A stretch of 64,000 bases of DNA, taken from the NCBI RefSeq assembly GCF_044430645.1, contig NZ_JAWUDN010000005.1, positions 62,001-126,000 on the forward strand, given 5' to 3'. Positions 17,726 through 26,846 of the stretch are shown piece after piece (the stretch's first letter is position 1; each line of letters starts with the position of its first letter). This DNA comes from Ewingella allii. GTDB taxonomy: Bacteria; Pseudomonadota; Gammaproteobacteria; Enterobacterales; Enterobacteriaceae. Under the pieces are notes generated by a model. The model was not told the origin of the DNA, ran no database searches, and saw only the letters and a program-made list of their open reading frames with translations. A program made the position numbers and the translations under genes.

Positions 17726-20034
17726 TATAAATACCCCTTCCTGGAATTAAAACGCTCAACTGGAACACCAAAATTTTCCTTCCAATATAAATTAGAAATG
17801 TTCTCTTTGAAATGACCTCTCCCTGCGGTTAAGTCCTTCATGAAGTATCGTCTTGTACGCGGAGAGTTGTCTCCTCTGAACGTCAAGTCTACTAACACAT
17901 CCTGTAAGTCCTGTTCGAGCGTATCGATATTGGCAGTGAATCTGACATTGTCGATTTCAGCGCCATTGGCTATGACTCTCTTTGTAACCTCATACTGATG
18001 TTCATAGACAGCGTTGAAAAGATAATGCTGTTGTTTTCGTGTAAGATATTGCTCGCCCTTAGATACGTATTGATCTATGTCGTTGCAATAACTTAAGGCT
18101 TCCGGCCCTTTCTTACCTACACTCCCCAACAGCCATTGTTTTAAATTGGCAGATAATGGATTTGTATGTTGTTCCATTTTTATAAAAAGATTCTTTACAT
18201 AGGTTTCAGATTGCTGCCCAAGATCCAAGCCTCGTCCGAATGTAACTCCAGATGCACCAATGACGATGCCTTTATTATTTGGAACATGTGGGTGGCGTGA
18301 AAAATAAATACTATTCTCTATATCATTTCCCTCTGAGTTAAAAGTCAATTGCCCTTTGGGAACGTGCAACCATTTGAAATCCATTTCATCATCGCTACTA
18401 ATCGCATCCAAAAAAACCAAAGGATGCATGTGCCACAGTGCCTCTGCGCTTCGAATTTCCGGCACCTCTTTCATCCATACCAGTGCGTTGATATGCGCGT
18501 GATTGTACTGTGCGATCGCGGGATAACGTTTCGACAACTCTGCCAGCCTCGGCCGCCATAGCGCGGAGTCCGCGTCGTGCAACCATTCGCTATGGTGCTT
18601 CACCAACAGTCGCTGCACGATGTCACGGCACCAGCTTTCACGACAGTGTAAACCACGCCATATCTCGTACCCGGACAGTTTCTGGTCCCCGTCTAAGTCC
18701 CACTTGCGCAGCCGTGTCTGGTAGTACTCCGTCAGGCTCAGCGAATACATCCCATTCTGCTTCGTCGAATGCACTTCAAGCTTTCCATAAACGTCACGCA
18801 GCCAGCTTTCCTGAAATCCTTTAGTGACGTCCGTCGGCGGCTCCTCCTGAACCAGCATGACAAAGCCCCGCGCAGACAAATCGTACTGTTCAACCTCCGT
18901 CACATCCGACGCAGGCAGCCAGCCGTTTTCCTGCTCAATGAAGTACCAGAGCTGGCCGTCAACCTCGGTCTTCTTCGCGTCAGTCAGTTTGGTAAATTGG
19001 CGGTCGCCGGTCTGGCGGGCCGAGTCTCCTTCCATCGCAACAAAGCGATTTTCTCGCTCGCGGTACCGCCACAGCGTTTTTCCCGCCTCTGACCTGAGCA
19101 GCTTCTCGCCCACACTCAGGCCCGCTTTGTTCTCCACAAAATCGGGGAAGCGGCTGTCCTGGCTAAATATCTCAAGGTGTGAAAACGCACAGGGCGCGAC
19201 GCCCGGCGACTCATGGTTTCCGGCGTGGCCAATCTTTTCTCCCGCAGTCACGGCGATAAGGTCATCACCGGCCAGTGTTACCACCTGATTAAACACGTCC
19301 CGGGCTTTCGCCTTTTGCATCCAACCCGGAATGGTTGAAGGCTGACGTTTCAGGTATTTACCCAGTCCAGACACCCAGCCGGTTTCCCCCACCGCAAGCG
19401 ACGAGTTTTTACCCGACGGGACGGAAATCACCCGGACAAATACAAAAGGAGAAGCGCGCCGCTTTAGGAAGAAACTGGCCTCCTCCAGTATTTCTACCTC
19501 GGCGCCGCGAGGCAGCGTGCCGCCGCTGTCGACGGGGGCGCCGTAGAGGGACAGATTCTCGCCAGACGCATTGACAGGATGGCCTGCGGGGATGCCGCCG
19601 CGCGCCCAGCTACCGTCCGTGCTGACCTGCCGGACCTTAAGGCTGCTTGCGGTGACCAAAGCAGGTCTATCACCGCCGTATTTTGACAGCGGAGAGAGCT
19701 GCATCCACAGGGTATAAAAGTCTAGCGCGTCCGCCGGTTTGTCAGCGTCGGGTGTGCAGGTCGATTTGATGAGGATGAATGTAGAGGTGAATTTCAACAT
19801 TTTTGGCCCGCTAGGGGCTCTCAGGTAGTCGTCATTCAGCCGGTAGGCCACGATATGGCCGTCGGTCATGCTTCGAAAACCGGACGTTCCGGAAATGCTG
19901 TCTTTGAGGTGGATGCCGCCGTGCCAGTGACCTTCTGCTTTCGCCAGCCAGAACGTATCGCCGTTTGTTCCTTGCATTGCTTCCATCAGCGCGTGGGCTG
20001 ACGCATACCCTTCCACGGGTAGTTCCGTTTTCAT
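17725..20034 (-). CDS. Multidomain peptidoglycan hydrolase, putative antibacterial effector (M23-like + EF-hand + pesticin-like lysozyme)
   Basis: A 769-residue protein without a signal peptide. Residues about 30-115 and 255-292 together resemble a split M23 peptidase: HGGIH (H38, H42) in place of HxxxD, and GEKIGHAGNHES with SHLEIF (H286, E288) in place of HxH. An SH3-like insert lies between them. A canonical EF-hand follows (DLDGDQKLSGYE, 446-457). The C-terminus is a T4-lysozyme/pesticin-like domain with VIGASGVTFGRGLDLGQ; T598 and D604 show the six-residue spacing of the pesticin catalytic pair, with E573 as candidate catalytic Glu. Lack of a signal and two downstream LprI-like genes suggest a type VI-delivered toxin like Aeromonas TseP; no T6SS genes are visible. 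The 3' third is AT-rich. ATG 20034 has AAGGAT seven bases upstream. Confidence 0.72.
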   Translation of the reverse strand: MKTELPVEGYASAHALMEAMQGTNGDTFWLAKAEGHWHGGIHLKDSISGTSGFRSMTDGHIVAYRLNDDYLRAPSGPKMLKFTSTFILIKSTCTPDADKPADALDFYTLWMQLSPLSKYGGDRPALVTASSLKVRQVSTDGSWARGGIPAGHPVNASGENLSLYGAPVDSGGTLPRGAEVEILEEASFFLKRRASPFVFVRVISVPSGKNSSLAVGETGWVSGLGKYLKRQPSTIPGWMQKAKARDVFNQVVTLAGDDLIAVTAGEKIGHAGNHESPGVAPCAFSHLEIFSQDSRFPDFVENKAGLSVGEKLLRSEAGKTLWRYRERENRFVAMEGDSARQTGDRQFTKLTDAKKTEVDGQLWYFIEQENGWLPASDVTEVEQYDLSARGFVMLVQEEPPTDVTKGFQESWLRDVYGKLEVHSTKQNGMYSLSLTEYYQTRLRKWDLDGDQKLSGYEIWRGLHCRESWCRDIVQRLLVKHHSEWLHDADSALWRPRLAELSKRYPAIAQYNHAHINALVWMKEVPEIRSAEALWHMHPLVFLDAISSDDEMDFKWLHVPKGQLTFNSEGNDIENSIYFSRHPHVPNNKGIVIGASGVTFGRGLDLGQQSETYVKNLFIKMEQHTNPLSANLKQWLLGSVGKKGPEALSYCNDIDQYVSKGEQYLTRKQQHYLFNAVYEHQYEVTKRVIANGAEIDNVRFTANIDTLEQDLQDVLVDLTFRGDNSPRTRRYFMKDLTAGRGHFKENISNLYWKENFGVPVERFNSRKGYL

Positions 20035-20298
20035 CACTCAATCCTTGAGGTAATTTGGTTGCCCCAGAATCATACTCGGCGCCATCTCAAACCAAAAAAC
20101 TTTTTAAAGCTTGTTGTTCTACGCCATATAACCTCATTAGAGGGAGGGTCGAGGACATATCAGTAGTACCCAGCGCATTTCTGCCTCCCCAGACCGTAAT
20201 TTTCTTTCAACCTTCCCCCTCGTAAACCGGTTCATTGACGGCGCTCGTACAGCTGGCCGCTTTTTGAACAGATTTTTTGCCGTCATCGAAAAATAAAT

Positions 20299-20314
20299 TG
20301 TGATGAATGTCACA
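20299..20314. promoter_or_regulatory. CRP site 1 upstream of mtlA
   Basis: TGTGA-TGAATG-TCACA, a perfect two-half-site match to the CRP consensus (TGTGA-N6-TCACA), 335 bases before the mtlA start. Confidence 0.8.
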
Positions 20315-20342
20315 TTTTAATAACAAAGCGACAAAGTAAAAT

Positions 20343-20358
20343 TGTGATTTTAATCACA
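20343..20358. promoter_or_regulatory. CRP site 2 upstream of mtlA
   Basis: TGTGA-TTTTAA-TCACA, again a perfect match, 44 bases after site 1 (about four helical turns). Confidence 0.82.
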
Positions 20359-20415
20359 TTTTAAGCGCGATAACGCGCAAAAATTATTCGTTGTACCTAA
20401 GTTTCAGGGGTGTTT

Positions 20416-20431
20416 TGTGATGAAAGTCACT
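20416..20431. promoter_or_regulatory. CRP site 3 upstream of mtlA
   Basis: TGTGA-TGAAAG-TCACT, one mismatch, 73 bases after site 2. Confidence 0.75.
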
Positions 20432-20459
20432 AAAAAGTGGGGTGTGACGGGGTGGGCTG

Positions 20460-20475
20460 CGTGATCTTGCTCACG
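20460..20475. promoter_or_regulatory. CRP site 4 upstream of mtlA (weaker)
   Basis: CGTGA-TCTTGC-TCACG: both core GTGA/TCAC halves are present, 44 bases after site 3. E. coli mtlA is known for several CRP sites, so an array is expected here. The rest of the 614-base interval between the hydrolase gene and mtlA (20035-20648) contains no gene that I recognise. Confidence 0.6.
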
Positions 20476-20648
20476 TAATGCGCAGCGTCTACGCGGTGCC
20501 ATAATCACGTGGTAGAGTCCGCCTCGCAGACAGCAATTCGACGGACGGATTTTTAAAGCAGTGGCACGAAAACCGTATTAACCGTCACCGATAATTAACA
20601 GATATCACGCGCTCTTATTGTTAGCGCGTATCAATAGGGGTGCGTTTT

Positions 20649-22562
20649 ATGTTTTCACCAGACGTTAAGGTCGGAGTTCAAAACTTTGGCCGCTTCCTGA
20701 GTAACATGGTGATGCCTAACATCGGGGCATTTATTGCCTGGGGTATCATCACGGCGCTGTTCATCCCAACGGGTTGGTTGCCTAACGAAACGTTAGCGAA
20801 GCTGGTTGGCCCGATGATCACTTACCTGCTGCCATTGTTGATCGGTTTCACCGGTGGACGTCTGGTTGGCGGCGACCGTGGCGGCGTGGTGGGTGCTATC
20901 ACCACCATGGGCGTTATCGTCGGTGCAGACATGCCGATGTTCCTCGGTGCGATGATTGCAGGTCCGCTGGGCGGCTGGTGTATCAAGCGCTTTGACCGTC
21001 TGGTTGACGGCAAAATCAAAAGCGGCTTCGAGATGCTGGTTAACAACTTCTCAGCCGGTATCATCGGTATGCTGCTGGCGATCCTCGCCTTCTTAGCTAT
21101 CGGCCCGCTGGTTGAAGCCTTGTCCAAAGTGTTGGCGGCTGGCGTGCACATCATGGTTATCCATAACCTGCTGCCACTGGCTTCTATCTTTGTTGAACCG
21201 GCGAAAATCCTGTTCCTCAACAACGCCATCAACCACGGTATCTTCTCTCCACTGGGTATCCAGCAGGCGACTGAAACCGGTAAATCAATCTTCTTCCTGA
21301 TCGAAGCTAACCCAGGTCCGGGTATGGGCGTACTGATGGCCTATATGTTCTTCGGTCGCGGCAGCGCTAAACAGTCAGCCGGCGGCGCGGCAATCATCCA
21401 TTTCTTCGGTGGTATTCACGAAATTTATTTCCCATACGTGCTGATGAACCCGCGCCTGCTGTTGGCGGTAATTCTGGGCGGTATGACTGGTGTGTTCACC
21501 CTGACCGTATTGAACGGCGGCCTGGTTTCTCCAGCGTCTCCGGGCTCTATCCTCGCGGTTCTGGCTATGACGCCAAAAGGCACTTACTTCGCTAACATCG
21601 CGGCAATCGTGGCGGCGTTCGCGGTCTCCTTCATCGTGTCTGCTTTCCTGCTGAAAACCAGCAAAGTGAAAGAGGGCGACGATCTGGACGAAGCCACTCG
21701 CCGCGTTCAAGACATGAAAGCACAGTCTAAAGGCGGCAAAGCTTCTACCGCTGGCGTGGCTGGTGACCTGTCTACCGTGCGTAAAATCATCGTGGCTTGT
21801 GACGCAGGTATGGGGTCAAGTGCCATGGGTGCAGGCGTGCTGCGTAAGAAAGTGCAGGATGCTGGCCTGACTAACATCAGCGTCACCAACAGCGCGATTA
21901 ACAGCCTGCCGGACGACGTGGACTTGGTTATCACCCACCGTGACCTGACCGAACGTGCAATGCGCCAAGTGCCACACGCACAGCACATTTCACTGACTAA
22001 CTTCCTCGACAGCGGCCTGTACACTGATCTGACTGCCCGTCTGGTTGAAGTGAATAAAACCAGCCAGTACAAAGAGAAAGTGAACACCACGCTGAGCGAC
22101 AGCCTGGTGAGTGAGCAAGAGAACGAACACCTGTTCCGCCTGAGCGAAAGCAACATCTTCCTCGGCCTGCAGGCGAGCAATAAAGAAGACGCGATTCGCT
22201 TCGCCGGTGAGCAACTGGTGAAAGGCGGTTACGTTCAGCAGGAATACGTTGAAGCGATGCTGGCCCGTGAGCAGCTGACTTCCACTTACCTCGGCGAATC
22301 TATCGCAGTACCGCACGGTACTATCGAAGCGAAAGACCGCGTGCTGAAAACCGGTATCGTGTTCTGCCAGTACCCGGCGGGCATTCGCTGGGGCGATGAC
22401 GAAGATGACTCAGCCCGTCTGGTTATTGGTATCGCGGCGCGTAATAATGAGCACATCAACGTGATCACCAAGCTGACCACGGCGCTGGATGAAGATGGCG
22501 TAATTGACCGTCTGGCCAACACCACCAGCGTGGAAGAGGTTCTGACCATCCTTCGCGGCTAA
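20649..22562 (+). CDS. mtlA: Mannitol-specific PTS enzyme IICBA
   Basis: A 637-residue inner-membrane permease and phosphotransferase, the same length as in E. coli. The IIC membrane domain (about 1-340; GRFLSNMVMPNIGAFIAWG, NPGPGMG, GGIHEIYFPYVL) is followed by IIB with phospho-Cys384 (VACDAGMGSS) and IIA with phospho-His556 (SIAVPHGT). It imports mannitol as mannitol-1-phosphate, the MtlD substrate. ATG 20649 is preferred to GTG 20640; AGGGG lies upstream. Four CRP-like sites precede it. First gene of mtlADR. Confidence 0.98.
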   Translation: MFSPDVKVGVQNFGRFLSNMVMPNIGAFIAWGIITALFIPTGWLPNETLAKLVGPMITYLLPLLIGFTGGRLVGGDRGGVVGAITTMGVIVGADMPMFLGAMIAGPLGGWCIKRFDRLVDGKIKSGFEMLVNNFSAGIIGMLLAILAFLAIGPLVEALSKVLAAGVHIMVIHNLLPLASIFVEPAKILFLNNAINHGIFSPLGIQQATETGKSIFFLIEANPGPGMGVLMAYMFFGRGSAKQSAGGAAIIHFFGGIHEIYFPYVLMNPRLLLAVILGGMTGVFTLTVLNGGLVSPASPGSILAVLAMTPKGTYFANIAAIVAAFAVSFIVSAFLLKTSKVKEGDDLDEATRRVQDMKAQSKGGKASTAGVAGDLSTVRKIIVACDAGMGSSAMGAGVLRKKVQDAGLTNISVTNSAINSLPDDVDLVITHRDLTERAMRQVPHAQHISLTNFLDSGLYTDLTARLVEVNKTSQYKEKVNTTLSDSLVSEQENEHLFRLSESNIFLGLQASNKEDAIRFAGEQLVKGGYVQQEYVEAMLAREQLTSTYLGESIAVPHGTIEAKDRVLKTGIVFCQYPAGIRWGDDEDDSARLVIGIAARNNEHINVITKLTTALDEDGVIDRLANTTSVEEVLTILRG

Positions 22563-22596
22563 TCAGCCAACAAGGGAAACGGTCGAGAGTATTACT

Positions 22597-22620
22597 AAGC
22601 GGGTCTTTCGAGACCCGCTT
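22597..22620 (+). other. Intercistronic hairpin between mtlA and mtlD
   Basis: Perfect ten-base stem AAGCGGGTCT/AGACCCGCTT closed by a TTCG tetraloop, with no T-run after it. It could shield the mtlA message from 3' decay or partly terminate before mtlD, setting the mtlA:mtlD ratio. Confidence 0.7.
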
Positions 22621-22649
22621 GTTGATTCGGACTCGAAGGAAATATTGTT

Positions 22650-23798
22650 ATGAAAGCACTACATTTTGGCGCGGGCAATATTGGCCGTGGATTTATCGGT
22701 AAACTGTTGGCCGATGCGCAAGTTGAATTAACCTTCGCTGACGTCAGCCCTGTGCTGCTGGAAGCCTTGAACAGCCGTCATGGTTACGACGTGCACGTGG
22801 TTGGCGAGAAGGCCAGCGTCGAGCCAGTGAAAAACGTTAACGCGGTCAACAGCGCCGGTCAGGAAGCTATCGACCTGATCGCTAAAGTCGACTTGGTGAC
22901 TACCGCCGTTGGCCCAACCGTGTTGGAAAAAATCGCTCCGAACGTGGCGAAAGGTCTGGTTCTACGTCACCAGCAGGGCAATGAGTCTCCGCTGAACATC
23001 ATCGCCTGTGAAAACATGGTGCGCGGCACCAGCCAGTTCAAACAGCACGTGTTCAACGCACTGCCGGAAGATGAGAAAGCCTGGGTTGAAGCCCACGTCG
23101 GTTTCGTTGACTCCGCCGTTGACCGTATCGTGCCTCCGGCTGCGGCGGGCACCACCGATCCGCTGGAAGTGACGGTTGAAACCTTCAGCGAGTGGATTGT
23201 CGATCAGACCCAGTTCAAAGGCCCGTTGCCGACAATCGCCGGTATGGAGCCAACGGATAACCTGATGGCGTTCGTCGAGCGCAAGCTATTTACCCTGAAC
23301 ACCGGTCACGCGATCACCGCGTATCTCGGCCAGCAGGCAGGCCACGCGACGATCCGTGATGCGATTCTGGACGAGAAAATCCGTCTGGTCGTGCGCGGCG
23401 CGATGGAAGAGAGTGGTCAGGTGCTGATCAACCGCTACGGTTTTGACCCGGAAAAGCACTTCGCTTACATCGAAAAAATCATTACCCGCTTCGAAAATCC
23501 ATATCTGCATGACGACGTTGAGCGCGTTGGCCGCCAGCCATTGCGTAAACTGAGCGCGGGCGATCGTTTAATCAAGCCACTGCTGGGTACACTGGAATAT
23601 AATCTGCCACACAACAATTTGGTGATCGGTATCGCCGCCGCAATGCACTACCGCAGCGATGAAGATCAGCAAGCCAAAGAGTGGGCAGAGTTGCTGGAAA
23701 AAGTCGGTCCAAAAGCGGCGCTGGCCCAGGTTTCAGGCCTGCCAGAAGACGGCGAAGTTGTCGCGCAAGCCGTGAGCATCTACGAGAAAAAGCACTAA
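22650..23798 (+). CDS. mtlD: Mannitol-1-phosphate 5-dehydrogenase
   Basis: A 382-residue polyol dehydrogenase, identical in length to E. coli MtlD. The NAD-binding motif FGAGNIGRGF stands at the N-terminus. It oxidises mannitol-1-phosphate to fructose-6-phosphate. AAGGAAAT precedes the ATG at 22650. Second gene of mtlADR, 87 bases after mtlA across a hairpin. Confidence 0.98.
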   Translation: MKALHFGAGNIGRGFIGKLLADAQVELTFADVSPVLLEALNSRHGYDVHVVGEKASVEPVKNVNAVNSAGQEAIDLIAKVDLVTTAVGPTVLEKIAPNVAKGLVLRHQQGNESPLNIIACENMVRGTSQFKQHVFNALPEDEKAWVEAHVGFVDSAVDRIVPPAAAGTTDPLEVTVETFSEWIVDQTQFKGPLPTIAGMEPTDNLMAFVERKLFTLNTGHAITAYLGQQAGHATIRDAILDEKIRLVVRGAMEESGQVLINRYGFDPEKHFAYIEKIITRFENPYLHDDVERVGRQPLRKLSAGDRLIKPLLGTLEYNLPHNNLVIGIAAAMHYRSDEDQQAKEWAELLEKVGPKAALAQVSGLPEDGEVVAQAVSIYEKKH

Positions 23799-23826
23799 TT
23801 TTCAAAAATTAATGCCCAAGTGATGG

Positions 23827-23854
23827 AGCTACAGCGGTTCGCGCCGTTGTAGCT
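23827..23854 (+). other. Intercistronic hairpin between mtlD and mtlR
   Basis: AGCTACAGCGG pairs with CCGTTGTAGCT (one G-U pair) around a TTCGCG loop, followed by only three T. It is probably a partial terminator or stabiliser that lowers mtlR expression relative to mtlD. Confidence 0.6.
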
Positions 23855-23877
23855 TTAAGCACCACTGGGACTCACGG

Positions 23878-24486
23878 ATGACTATGGACACATCAGAAGC
23901 CGTAATTCATGACGCGATTCGTAACGTAAGTAACTCGATGGAAAAAGCACAGGCGTTTGAAAACCGGGTACTGGAAAAACTGAACGCAGGCAAATCTGTG
24001 CGCAGCTTCTTGATGACTGCCGTAGAATTACTGGCTGAAGCGCTGGATATTCTGGTGATTCAAGTATTCCGCAAAGACGATTACGCGGTGAAATATGCCG
24101 TCGAGCCTTTATTGACCGGCAACGGCCCGCTGGGCGATCTGTCCGTCAGGCTCAAATTGATTTATGCGCTGGGCGTGATCAGCCGCCATGAATATGAAGA
24201 CGCCGAGCTGCTAATGGCGCTGCGCGAAGAGTTAAATTATGACGGTGAAGACTATCGTTTTACCGACGATGAAATCCTTGGCCCCTTTGGCGAACTGCAC
24301 TGCGTAGCCGCACTTCCTCCTGCGCCAACCTTCCTCAAACCCGGTGAAGCCGACGAATCCCTGATCGCCATGCAGCAGCAGCGCTATCAGCAAATTGTCC
24401 GTTCCACCATGGTGCTTTCCATTACTGGGCTGATTGCTCATATCAGCAATCAGCAGCCGTCGCGGCTCTCTCCCGTTCAGCGTTAA
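23878..24486 (+). CDS. mtlR: Mannitol operon repressor MtlR
   Basis: A 202-residue all-helical regulator of the MtlR family (SVRSFLMTAVELLAEALDILV, LKLIYALGVIS). It has no DNA-binding motif that I recognise, as is usual for MtlR, which in E. coli dampens mtl expression and interacts with HPr. The first ATG (23878) has GGGA seven bases upstream; a second in-frame ATG at 23884 is possible. Third gene of mtlADR. Confidence 0.93.
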   Translation: MTMDTSEAVIHDAIRNVSNSMEKAQAFENRVLEKLNAGKSVRSFLMTAVELLAEALDILVIQVFRKDDYAVKYAVEPLLTGNGPLGDLSVRLKLIYALGVISRHEYEDAELLMALREELNYDGEDYRFTDDEILGPFGELHCVAALPPAPTFLKPGEADESLIAMQQQRYQQIVRSTMVLSITGLIAHISNQQPSRLSPVQR

Positions 24487-24510
24487 TCCCTTTGTTACTT
24501 AGAAAACGCG

Positions 24511-25119
24511 CTAGTTAAAAGCATGGCGTAACTCGTCAAACATCAGCCAGACGGCGGTGATTGCCATCAGGCCGGCCATGATGCTGTTGAACAGTTTCAG
24601 CTTCCACGTCACCCGCAGGGCCTGGCGCAGACGGTCGCCCATCACCACCCAAACCAGAATGCACGGCAGGTTGATCAGCGCGAAACCGATACAAATCATC
24701 AAGGTATGGCTTAACAATGCCCCTTCGCGCGGGGTGAAGAGGATCGCCACATTGGTCGCCATCAGCCAGGCTTTGGGGTTCACCGCCTGAAACAGCGCGC
24801 CGTGGATCATCTTCATCGGTGCTTGCTCCGCACCTTCTCCCGGCGTGCCCGAGCGATAAATCTTCCACGACAACCAGAAGAGATAGGCGCAGCCCAACAC
24901 CGCCATCGGCAGGCGGATCACCTGCATCCAATTGAGTAAAATCGCCAGAAGCGAGGTGGTCAGCGCGCATTGGATCACGCAGCCGAGGGTGATGCCGAGC
25001 ATCATCGGCACGGTGCGGCGCAGGCCGAAATTCACGCCAGAGGCGGCGAGTAAAATGTTATTCGGGCCGGGCGTTATCGACATGACGGTGACGTAACTGA
25101 CAAAAGCGGTGTCCAGCAT
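24511..25119 (-). CDS. LysE/RhtB-family amino acid exporter
   Basis: A 202-residue protein with about six membrane segments and the family signature SITPGPNNILLAASG near the N-terminus and QAVNPKAWLMA in the middle. Family members export amino acids or related metabolites. AGGA lies upstream of ATG 25119. It is divergent from a MocR-type regulator gene (141 bases apart), a common pairing in which the regulator senses an amino-compound and switches on the exporter; the substrate is unknown. Confidence 0.87.
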   Translation of the reverse strand: MLDTAFVSYVTVMSITPGPNNILLAASGVNFGLRRTVPMMLGITLGCVIQCALTTSLLAILLNWMQVIRLPMAVLGCAYLFWLSWKIYRSGTPGEGAEQAPMKMIHGALFQAVNPKAWLMATNVAILFTPREGALLSHTLMICIGFALINLPCILVWVVMGDRLRQALRVTWKLKLFNSIMAGLMAITAVWLMFDELRHAFN

Positions 25120-25260
25120 AGGGCGTTCCTCGGGAAAAAATCTGTACCGCCAGAGTAAACAGTCAGTCAGTTAGGTAACAGAACCAAAAATAAGCTATTG
25201 TCATGGTTACAGTTTTACTAAAAATAAACTGTACTCATTCAATTTTGCGGAACTGACACC

Positions 25261-26781
25261 ATGGCCGAGATGCTAACCCCTTTGATCGATGCAAACAGCG
25301 CGGGCGACACGCGCTACAACCTGTTGGCCGATAATCTGGCTGAGGCGATTCGGCGCGGCACCTTGCCCGCTGGCAGCCGTTTGCCTTCGGTGCGGCGCTC
25401 GGCCCAGACCTATTCGGTCAGCATTAATACCGTGGTGGCGGCCTATCGCCGGTTGGAAGATCGCGGACTGATTGAAGCGCGGCCGCAGTCGGGATTCTAC
25501 GTGCGCACGGCGCTCCCGGCCCTCGAGGTGCGGCACTTGCCCCACGGGCCAGCGGCGGAGCCAGCCGACAACGTGCTGGACCTGATTGACACCGTGTTTG
25601 CCGCGCAAATCAACCCGGCCTACACCAATCTCTCGCTGGCTTGCCCGCAGGCCAACGACTTCTACCCCGGCGCGAAACTGGGGCGCATCATGTCCTCGCT
25701 GCTGCGCCGCCAGCCACACTTGATTGGCCAGTACGCGCTGCCGCCCGGGAATCTGCCGCTGCGCCAGCAAATCGCCCGGCGCTCGCTGGCTCTGGGCATG
25801 ATGCTGGAAGCCGCCGACATCACTCTGACCCACGGCTGTATGGAAGCGCTGCAACTGGCGCTGCGCGTCACCACCCAGCCGGGCGACAGCGTCGGGCTGG
25901 AGACGCCGACCTACTTCTATTTGCTGCCGCTGCTGGCGAGCCTTGGGCTGAAAGCGGTGGAAATCCCTACCGATCCGCAGACCGGCCTGTCTCTCGACGC
26001 CCTCGAATTGATGCTCAATGAGAAGCGGCTAAACGCGGTGATTGCCATGCCAACCGCGCAAAACCCGATGGGCTTCACCATGCCGCTGGCGGCGAAAAAA
26101 CGGCTGGCGCGCCTGATGAACGATCATCGCGTGCCGCTGATAGAAGACGGACTGTATGCCGAAATTCAGTTTAGCGACGCGCTCTCTCCGGCGGTGAAAT
26201 CCTTCGACAAGTACGGCTGGGTGCTGTTTTGCACCAGCTTCACCAAGACGCTGGCCCCCGATTTTCGCATTGGCTGGATTGCGGGCGGGCGCTTTGCCGA
26301 CAAACTGCGCAAGCTGAAGGCGGTGTCGTCGATGACCGAGTCCTCTTTGCTGTCGCAAACGCTGGCGGTGTTCCTCGAGTCAGGGGGTTACGACCACCAT
26401 CTGCGCAGTTTACGCCGCCGCTATGAGGCGCAGGTGGACGAAGCGCGAGCGCTGATTGCAAAATACTTCCCGCAGGGAACTCGCTCCACGCGGCCGATGG
26501 GCGGTTTTGTGTTTTGGGTAGATTTCCCGGCGGGCGTGGATACCGTGGCGCTCTTTAAGCAGCTGATTGAAGAGAAAATCTGCCTGACGCCCGGCACGCT
26601 TTACTCGCCGAGCGGGCGCTACAGCAATGGCCTGCGGCTCTCATGCTGTTACCCTTTCGACGTGCGTTACACCGCCGCGCTGGCGCGCCTGGGGCAGCGA
26701 GCCTGTGAGATGAGCGGCCTGCCGCCGGGGCTGGCGGAAACTACCGATGATGCGCGGGCTGATGAAACCCGCACTTCCTGA
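25261..26781 (+). CDS. MocR-type regulator (GntR HTH + aminotransferase fold)
   Basis: A 506-residue fusion regulator. The N-terminal GntR winged helix (about 10-80; LPAGSRLPSVRRSAQTYSVS, VVAAYRRLEDRGLIEARP) is joined to a PLP aminotransferase-like domain with the PLP-binding Lys329 in SFTKTLAPDFR. MocR proteins bind a PLP adduct of an amine or amino acid and act as activators or repressors. The target is probably the divergent LysE-type exporter gene plus itself. The C-terminal 20 residues are acidic and low in complexity. Confidence 0.88.
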   Translation: MAEMLTPLIDANSAGDTRYNLLADNLAEAIRRGTLPAGSRLPSVRRSAQTYSVSINTVVAAYRRLEDRGLIEARPQSGFYVRTALPALEVRHLPHGPAAEPADNVLDLIDTVFAAQINPAYTNLSLACPQANDFYPGAKLGRIMSSLLRRQPHLIGQYALPPGNLPLRQQIARRSLALGMMLEAADITLTHGCMEALQLALRVTTQPGDSVGLETPTYFYLLPLLASLGLKAVEIPTDPQTGLSLDALELMLNEKRLNAVIAMPTAQNPMGFTMPLAAKKRLARLMNDHRVPLIEDGLYAEIQFSDALSPAVKSFDKYGWVLFCTSFTKTLAPDFRIGWIAGGRFADKLRKLKAVSSMTESSLLSQTLAVFLESGGYDHHLRSLRRRYEAQVDEARALIAKYFPQGTRSTRPMGGFVFWVDFPAGVDTVALFKQLIEEKICLTPGTLYSPSGRYSNGLRLSCCYPFDVRYTAALARLGQRACEMSGLPPGLAETTDDARADETRTS

Positions 26782-26846
26782 TACACTAGCGGCTATTGTC
26801 TTTAGCAACATCGTGCCCGCTGCGGCACCTACGGGTCGAAAATACT

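Noticed and set aside
16591..20034. Prophage lysis cassette
   Set aside because: The lysozyme-like protein is far larger than a phage endolysin, has EF-hand and M23-like parts, and no holin, spanin or other phage genes are nearby.
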